Positions 57,910 to 64,000 of a DNA stretch of 64,000 nucleotides are shown piece by piece. Made by a program: the position numbers and the translations under genes. The notes under the pieces are model-generated. The model was not told where the DNA came from, searched no databases, and saw nothing but the letters and a program-made list of their open reading frames with translations. Position 1 is the stretch's first letter, and every line of letters starts with the position of its first letter. The DNA lies in assembly GCA_050084515.1 (NCBI GenBank), contig CM114275.1, forward strand, positions 25,854,001 to 25,918,000, in the 5' to 3' direction. The DNA comes from Blasia pusilla (Eukaryota > Marchantiophyta > Marchantiopsida > Blasiales).

Positions 57910-59130
57910 GTTGATAGACAAATTACCTCGTGGATACTATCATTCACTAGTGGAGTGATTTTCATTGAAAGAGTGACGACCAAGAGAATTGGCCACTCTA
58001 GCAAGATCTAGTAGCACCATCATTTGGCTTGGAGATTTGATTGAGAGTCATGTCAATGCACGAGGATCATGTCCATACATATGACACATCCATGATTGAT
58101 ACCTATGGAGTGTTATGGTAGCTTAATCATTACTTGGATAAGATATGTCATTATGGGGCTCGATTGAGGATTGGAGCTTCAACCATTAGTAGATAAGCAC
58201 ATCGGCTGCATATGCACATAGCGTGGAATGAGACCTTTAAAAATTGCACTTGATAGAGATGGATCAGAGGCTCCTGAGGTAGCAAGGAGTGCTACGTTGA
58301 TGCCCTTAGAGACACCACACTGATTGTATGGTGCATTCTGTAGGAGGGTATGAGCATCACAAGATTAGATATTTGAGTTGGCTACAAATGAGCACTTGAG
58401 TGTTGTTGATACTGACAAGGTTGCATCATAGCAACTAAAACCCGTGTAAGAGGGTCCCACCATAGTTACGATGGAAACTTAGGAGCCAAAGATTGGTCCT
58501 AAGTGAACAAGAGGAGATAGACTTCCGATGCATTGATTCCCAATGGATAGACCGTAAAAGTTTTTTTGCATTTAGTATGTATGATTTGGGTACGCTCAAG
58601 GATCTAGGGATCTATATTGAGTTTTCTAGTCACATATTGATCTTTTAATGATCCTATAAGTACATTGACATGGATAGGGCTCTAATTCAAAGCATGAGCA
58701 AGAATTTTCTTGAGGAAGGACTAGTGTGGGGAGTATGTATCAGCCACAGTCATGCCTACGAAGAAGGATGTGCATGACAATTGAACCGATAAGTGGATGT
58801 ATGGAAAATTCTTGGCACGGGCTGATAATTGATTGGAAAAAAATGTTTGATAGGTATGCTAGCACTATGTCCAATACTCCTGAGGAGATTTTTGATGCTA
58901 CTGGGTATGCAAAGATCTTTAGTTATTTAGATCTTTGAAGCCATTGGATATCCAAACATCTTCAGTTATTTAGATCTTTGAAGCCATTGGGTATGCAAAC
59001 GTCTTGAGTTCTTTAGATCTTTGATACTATTCCATATGCAAATTTCTTCAGTTCTTTAGATCTTTAAGTTCAATAACAATTGCCTATTAGAGAGGAGGAC
59101 ATGAAAAACATGGCATTTCATGGCATGTAG
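57910..59130 (+). mobile_element. Gypsy copy D relic without the methyltransferase
   Basis: The left part aligns with the protease-to-methyltransferase spacer of copy A (about 23090-23465), including 'gtgctacgttgatgccctta'. Near 58350 it jumps to sequence matching about 25940 of copy A, so motifs I to X are deleted. RT pieces follow: 'ATVMPTKKDVHDN', 'NTPEEIFDATGYAKIFSYLD'. Stops are everywhere. Confidence 0.65.
58907..59070 (+). repeat. 43-bp tandem repeat inside the RT of copy D, four copies
   Basis: 'tttagatctttgaagccatt' and variants recur with an exact 43-bp period (58921, 58964, 59007, 59050). The unit is derived from the coding motif IGYAK.FSSLDL, so it arose by local duplication in the dead element. 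Confidence 0.85.
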
Positions 59131-59561
59131 GTGGCTTTACTAGAGCAACTAGATTCTTTGTGAAGGTGTTGAAGGATTCTGTAGCTTATCCTGATAATAG
59201 GCTAGTAGGGTAGTTAGCTCTTTGCTAGTTTTAGGATATAGTTGAACTAGCTCCTTGGGAAGTGTGGAAGATATTGTAGCTAAGAGACACTAGAGCCCAT
59301 GCTCTTTTTTTCGTCACTTTGGAATAGCAAGTTCTATTGGACATCTTGTGACTTGTAATTTTTGCTACATCCTCCTCCAAATTAGCAAAGGGAACATAAA
59401 GCTTTCATGCTTTCTTCCGAGGAGAGTCAGTTAGTTAGTTATTTAACCTTGACCTACGGAGGACTCAAGGTTAACTAACTCAATCTCCGGCTAGAAAACC
59501 TTAAGATAAATAGGTGCAAGAATTCATGCTCATGCGCGTCTCATTCTATCTTTGTGTAATT

Positions 59562-61545
59562 TGTCACGACTGTTAGGATAGATTGGTGGGATCTAGCAAA
59601 GCGTCTGCACAAGTAGTGGAGGACAGGCCCAAGAGGTCGAGGATGACTTGCTGAGGCCCCGAGAAACCTGAGAGAGTAGGTATCCCCTCCATTTCGGCTC
59701 ATTTGGAGCCATATAGATAAACTTACTATTTTTATCAAGTTTCCATATTGGAGATAGTTGACTTTCTATTTTGGGAAGTGGCCCTTGACCCGTTAAAGCA
59801 GGTCAAGAGCCAAGGAGGTGACGTGCGAGAATAGGTTACCGTTGAGAGGGCTTGGGAGAGGGAACGGGGTATACCTCCAAGCGAGAGAGCTTGAGAGCTC
59901 ATTCTCTCTTTGTTGAACCTCTTGGCATGAGGCGGCGGAGCTATGGTCCCTTGTCTTGTGAGTGTAACCCAAGCCTCTCATTAGGAGAGTGGGTTTGGTT
60001 TGACATGAGAGAGAGTGCACACCTTTGAGAGCTATGGTGTGAGATGGTGTTGAGAGAGATTGGATTTTATTTTATTGGAGATATTTTGGTAAAAAAATTT
60101 ATTTTAATTTTTTTTACCAAAATAATTTCAGTTAAATTCAGTTTTACTTTATAAAGAGAGAAATGAGAGAGTGAGAGAGCTTCATGGGGGAGCTCGCTGG
60201 TCACTCGCTGTTTTTGCAGGTTGGGGACCGTGTTCCCCGTTCAACGGCTCATGGGAGTGCTCACCGAGCAAGGACTGTTTTGATTATTCTTTGCATTTGC
60301 TGATTTTTCGTGTGGAAGAGTGGCGCGCGGAAGCGCTGCCCAATTTCTGATAGGGATTGATTATAGGGGTGGGTTGCCCCATAGCGTTGCTCTCGGGGGC
60401 ACCATGTAGCTTGCTGATTTGTGTTCACGTGTTTTACATTTTTGTTGGGAGAAATCGGCGCGAAGCGTTGCCGAATTATGTGTAGGAGAAAGAGGCATTG
60501 GGTTTTACGATAGTCCCTGTCAGTTTTTACTGGAATGTCTGATTCTAAATAATTTTTGACATTCTTGTAGATCATGAAGTTGTGCCTGTTGTGCAATAAA
60601 TAGTGCGCAATTTGGAGTTGCGAGCAAAAAGTTATGGTCAATCTTGCAAAACTGCCATTGCTAGGTGATTTTTAGGGTTAATGTCCGTTGACAGTCATAG
60701 TCACCGTCAACGGTCAACCTTCACCGTCAATGGTCAATCATCACCATCATCGGTCAGCCGTCACCATCAATGGTCCACCATGCGTTGTCCACCCTTTGGT
60801 TGCCATTGCCGCCATTACGGAGTGGAGGGTCTTCCACGACATTCGTTGATTCTCTAACTTGCCTCGCCACCACGTACTTTATTTTGGCCGCCATCGTCAT
60901 CGCAGTTTCGTCATCAACCAGTGATGGCAGGTGACCCTAGGTTATGGTGTTTGAGTTTTCATTTCATGCTGCTATGTTGTGATTGGTAGTCGCTCAATGA
61001 CGATCGAGTACCGTGTCGTGACGCACGTAGTCGCAACGCGCCGCCGATTGTTGTGCCGTACCGCATAGTCGTGATCGCGGAGCCGGTCCTAGACTAAGGA
61101 GCATAGGGTGTGAATTTTTGGTTGAAGAGGGTATGCCCGAGTGCCCTGTCGTTTGTAGCCGTTCCGTACCGCCAGTGCCGCACCGGACCGCTCGACCTGC
61201 ACTGGACATCAAGAAGGTTTGAGCAGCGTCAGTACGAGAGGAGTAGGACTTGTAGATTGGAGGATTTGTCTTCACGACTGACTTGGGGTCAAGATTTGCA
61301 GTTGCCGAGGACCGATATCGACGTTATTGTCAGGTTACCCATTCTGGTCTCTTACCCTGCATGTGTGAGGGATTTCCGGATATTTGGAAGTTATTTGGGA
61401 TATTGGGTTTCATGTTGATGCTAGGAGCATGGATGATGTATGGGTTTAGGGGACATAGACCTATGTGGGATGTCCAGAGTTGAGGATGGTTTGTTGATGA
61501 GACGATAGATCGGTTGATTTTCCGCACCACGCTACTTGTTGCCGC
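59562..61545 (+). mobile_element. Gypsy copy E, 5' LTR and leader, cut by CACTA
   Basis: It starts TGTCACGACTG and is collinear with copy A 18415-20450 (LTR core, then leader with the palindromic array). It stops inside 'cttgttgccgc' at 61545 where the CACTA element begins; in copy A the sequence continues 'cttcttgccgcacaac'. Gag and pol would lie beyond the window. Confidence 0.8.
60075..60130. repeat. Foldback at the LTR end of copy E
   Basis: TTGGAGATATTTTGGTA (60075-60091), the start of the 130-bp LTR block, is followed by an AT-only spacer and an inverted near-copy (TACCAAAATAATTTCA, 60115-60130). The rest of the 130-bp block is missing. Confidence 0.55.
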
Positions 61546-62344
61546 CACTAGAAGAAAATCATGCTTTTTATGAGTAGAACGAAAATGACTCATGTTCTTC
61601 ATGACTAGCCTGTATGATTAGAATGTCCACTAGTCAGATAGTAGTCATATCTTTCCACCAACTAGTTATAGTGCAATCATATTGCAATAAGACTGAGTCA
61701 TTGTAGAAATTGGAGGTATAGATTAGTCATGTCACAAAATGACTTCCAAACTATTAAGTCATTCTAAAGCGCAAAGCTATACTATTTATATCATATAAGA
61801 ATAACATTGAGTCATTGAATAACTTTGGATTCCTCCTTAGTCATTTTAAGTCATGTGAGTTTAGATTCTGAGTTAATGAATAGATGACATAGATTTTAGA
61901 TTAATAATAATAATATTTTTTCCTACTTCACTAAGAAAGCTTAGAGAGATCTTCACTAAGGAAGAGGCAAGAATTTGATTATACTCGGAAGGAGGACTTC
62001 CTAAGGTAAAAAAAAATAGAAAGGAAGTATTTTTCAAGAGGAAAAAGAGTACAAAAATTTCTGAAAAAAAGAAGAAGGATAAATCATTATAATTTTATTT
62101 TATATATATATAGATAAAAAAATTCTCTAAAAAGAAAAAAAAACCAATAATTATTTTCTAGTTTAATTTTTTTAAATAATAACGGTAAACCCTAACGACT
62201 CACTAATGACCTTTGTTTTGGAGGTTCAATTTTGTCACCTGGGCCCAATCTGGGAAGATATAACGGCCCAGATTGATCTAATCTTAGGGTTATAGCAACG
62301 ATCCAACGGTAACCGTCCTTAGGGTTTCCGCCACTTTTCCAGGC

Positions 62345-62764
62345 TTGCCATTGCTGCTACCCATCATTCCTTACTTACCCCCTCATTTCTCATCACTCCT
62401 CCCTTCACTTCTCATCATTCCTTGTTTCCCCTTTCACTCTCCGCAATCGAGCCCGCTCTTTCGCGTCGTCCCTGCTCATGACTCCATCGCGGCTATGGTG
62501 CTCTCCCCTCTCCCACGGTTGTGGCAGCCGCATCTACTCTTTGCATCCGTGGCTGCTCTCCCATCGCTCGTGGCTACGGTAGCCTTGTCTTCCCTTCCCC
62601 GCAGCTATGGCAGCCGCGGTTTAGGGTTGCTCTCACGCAGCACATTTGAGTGGAGTTCAATTCCTCTAGAAAATGCACTCTGTATCTCTCTTTTCGATCC
62701 ACCCGTGTGGCATAGATCTCATTTCTTCTATATTTCCCACCCTGATGCAGCTTTATCCTCCTAG
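62345..62764 (+). other. Pyrimidine-rich open frame inside the CACTA element
   Basis: 139 codons, low complexity (Pro/Leu/Ser), opening after a C/T-rich tract that resembles a plant 5' UTR. No domain. It could be captured host sequence or the element's own promoter region. Confidence 0.2.
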
Positions 62765-63154
62765 CAACGGTGCTTTGCTCTCTCCCGTGCACTTGTGCAT
62801 TTTTTGTACTAAGCTCTAGGATTGATCAAGCATTTGGCTTCTTTTGCATCTTGCTTGACACTCACATGGGTTTTTGTGAACTCTCATAAAGAGTTTCAGG
62901 GTAGCGATATATAAGGCTAGCAGCATAGTCCCTCAATTTGAGAGAAAGAGATTGTACATTCATGCATGTTGTGATATTTATCCATGTTTACATACTGCCA
63001 GTAAAGAGAGATTTCCGCAAAGAATATTGTATATAGGTTACAATATCCAATACATGTTCAAGGAGTCAAAATATCGAGGACCCCTAATTCTGATTTCAAA
63101 TCAGAAGTTCAACTTTAAGTTGTACACATTGTCGCTTTTGAACTACTTTCTTGT

Positions 63155-63553
63155 CTATTTTCCGAGCTCTTTGGGAACACTTGGGCTTGACTTGGTGGCC
63201 TTTACGCCCAAAGATGGGGCTCTATTAGTCGGGGAACAATCATCCTGTGCCATATTTCTAGCAGAGGTACTATGTAGTTCCTTTGAAGAACTCTTGACTC
63301 TTGCTTCAGTCTTGCGTACGGGTCTCCTCAAGTGATATTGAGGAGTCCCTTCTAACTCTTGATTGAATTCCTTGGATATTCCAAGCTCCTCAATAGGCTC
63401 TGGGAAGTACCCTCTTTCTGATCCCTCTAGAATATTCGAATAAGTGAGAGAGTCGCTTCGTGCATCTCCAAAGTCTGGACTATCTGAAAGACATAACTTG
63501 TCACCCCAAGTTGGGCTTTCCACCATTGAGGACTTTCTCTTTTCTTCATGCAT
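63155..63553 (-). CDS. Unassigned 132-residue frame in the CACTA element
   Basis: Opens with ATG at 63553 (MHEEKRKSSMVESPTWGDKL). The composition is Ser/Glu/Lys/Pro-rich and looks protein-like. 'GTPQYHLRRPVRKT' faintly recalls the linker of copia polyproteins. No domain is certain, and it may be a transposon accessory exon. Confidence 0.25.
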   Translation of the reverse strand: MHEEKRKSSMVESPTWGDKLCLSDSPDFGDARSDSLTYSNILEGSERGYFPEPIEELGISKEFNQELEGTPQYHLRRPVRKTEARVKSSSKELHSTSARNMAQDDCSPTNRAPSLGVKATKSSPSVPKELGK

Positions 63554-64000
63554 TTTTTACTAGCTTGAGGGTAAAGCTTACTGATGCATTTTCCATACTC
63601 CAATGTTAAGCTAGCATTTTCTTAATGTTTCATATTAGACTTATTCATGTTATAGAATAATCTATCATAGTTCACTCTTAGTTACTGTAAGACTAGCTTG
63701 TTAGTGGGACAACTCCAATCTTCTAAATCTTTTAAAAAAAAACTCACTACCGTTCACACATACTATTAAAAAACTCTTTTTGACACTAAAGCTCAAAACA
63801 CCATTTATAAGCAAATATAGTCATTTAAATGCAACAACTTCATCAATATGTCTCGTCCATGTTTTATGACTAAAATAGATCAATCATTTAAATATTGAAA
63901 ATTCATCATTATGACTTGGTCATATTTTATGACTCGTATATACAGTCATTTATCCATACTAAACTCATCAATAGGACTTGGTCATATTTTATGACTCATC

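Larger units (their letters stand above)
61546..64000. mobile_element. CACTA (EnSpm/CMC) DNA transposon, one end, continuing past the window
   Basis: It starts CACTAGAAGAAAATCATGC, fitting the CACTA terminal consensus, at a point where copy E is interrupted. The preceding CGC is the expected 3-bp target duplication. Subterminal AGTCAT/ATGACT words are repeated many times at 61560-61880 and again at 63840-64000, the binding-site pattern of this superfamily. Their return near 64000 suggests a short element whose other end lies just beyond. No transposase was recognised inside. Confidence 0.8.

Overview
The window looks like nuclear DNA of a land plant. Two multi-exon host genes, both on the minus strand and both with clean GT-AG introns, sit about 49 kb apart. 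The space between and beyond them is packed with decayed transposons, tandem repeats and AT-rich sequence. I cannot name the species. A DNMT3-like methyltransferase inside a transposon would fit a seedless plant or alga-like lineage better than a flowering plant, but that is inference.

Host genes. At the left edge (2354 down to 1, running off the window) is a secreted PQQ-type beta-propeller alcohol dehydrogenase of the polyvinylalcohol-dehydrogenase type. At 54603-51230 is a complete nine-exon ABCG half-transporter of about 664 residues, closest to the ABCG11/ABCG12 cuticular-lipid exporters.

Central discovery. A family of Ty3/gypsy retrotransposons occurs at least five times: copy A (18415-30039, almost full length, plus strand), copy B (about 40405-49361, plus, lacking its 5' end), copy C (35227-37010, minus, an internal fragment), copy D (57910-59130, a relic) and copy E (59562-61545, a 5' end cut by a CACTA element). 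Copies A, B and C carry, between protease and reverse transcriptase, a cytosine-5 DNA methyltransferase with motifs I, IV, VI, VIII and X in canonical DNMT3-like order. The integrase C-terminus of A and B ends in a C4HC3 PHD finger instead of a chromodomain. The element therefore appears to combine a DNA-methylation writer with a histone-mark reader. All copies here carry stops or frameshifts. Copy D has lost the methyltransferase by internal deletion.

Other mobile DNA: an EDM2-like zinc-finger module followed by an RNase-H-fold transposase-like gene (9163-12196); a Ty1/copia relic on the minus strand (about 17830-15330) with a 1 kb insertion; a solo LTR of 1267 bp with CTAAG target duplications nested in the methyltransferase of copy A; and a CACTA element starting at 61546 and leaving the window. 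Tandem arrays lie at 31330-32830 (179 bp), 33283-33657 (174 bp) and 33670-34527 (about 335 bp). A dispersed GC-rich repeat recurs at least five times. Two almost perfect hairpins flank the ABCG gene.
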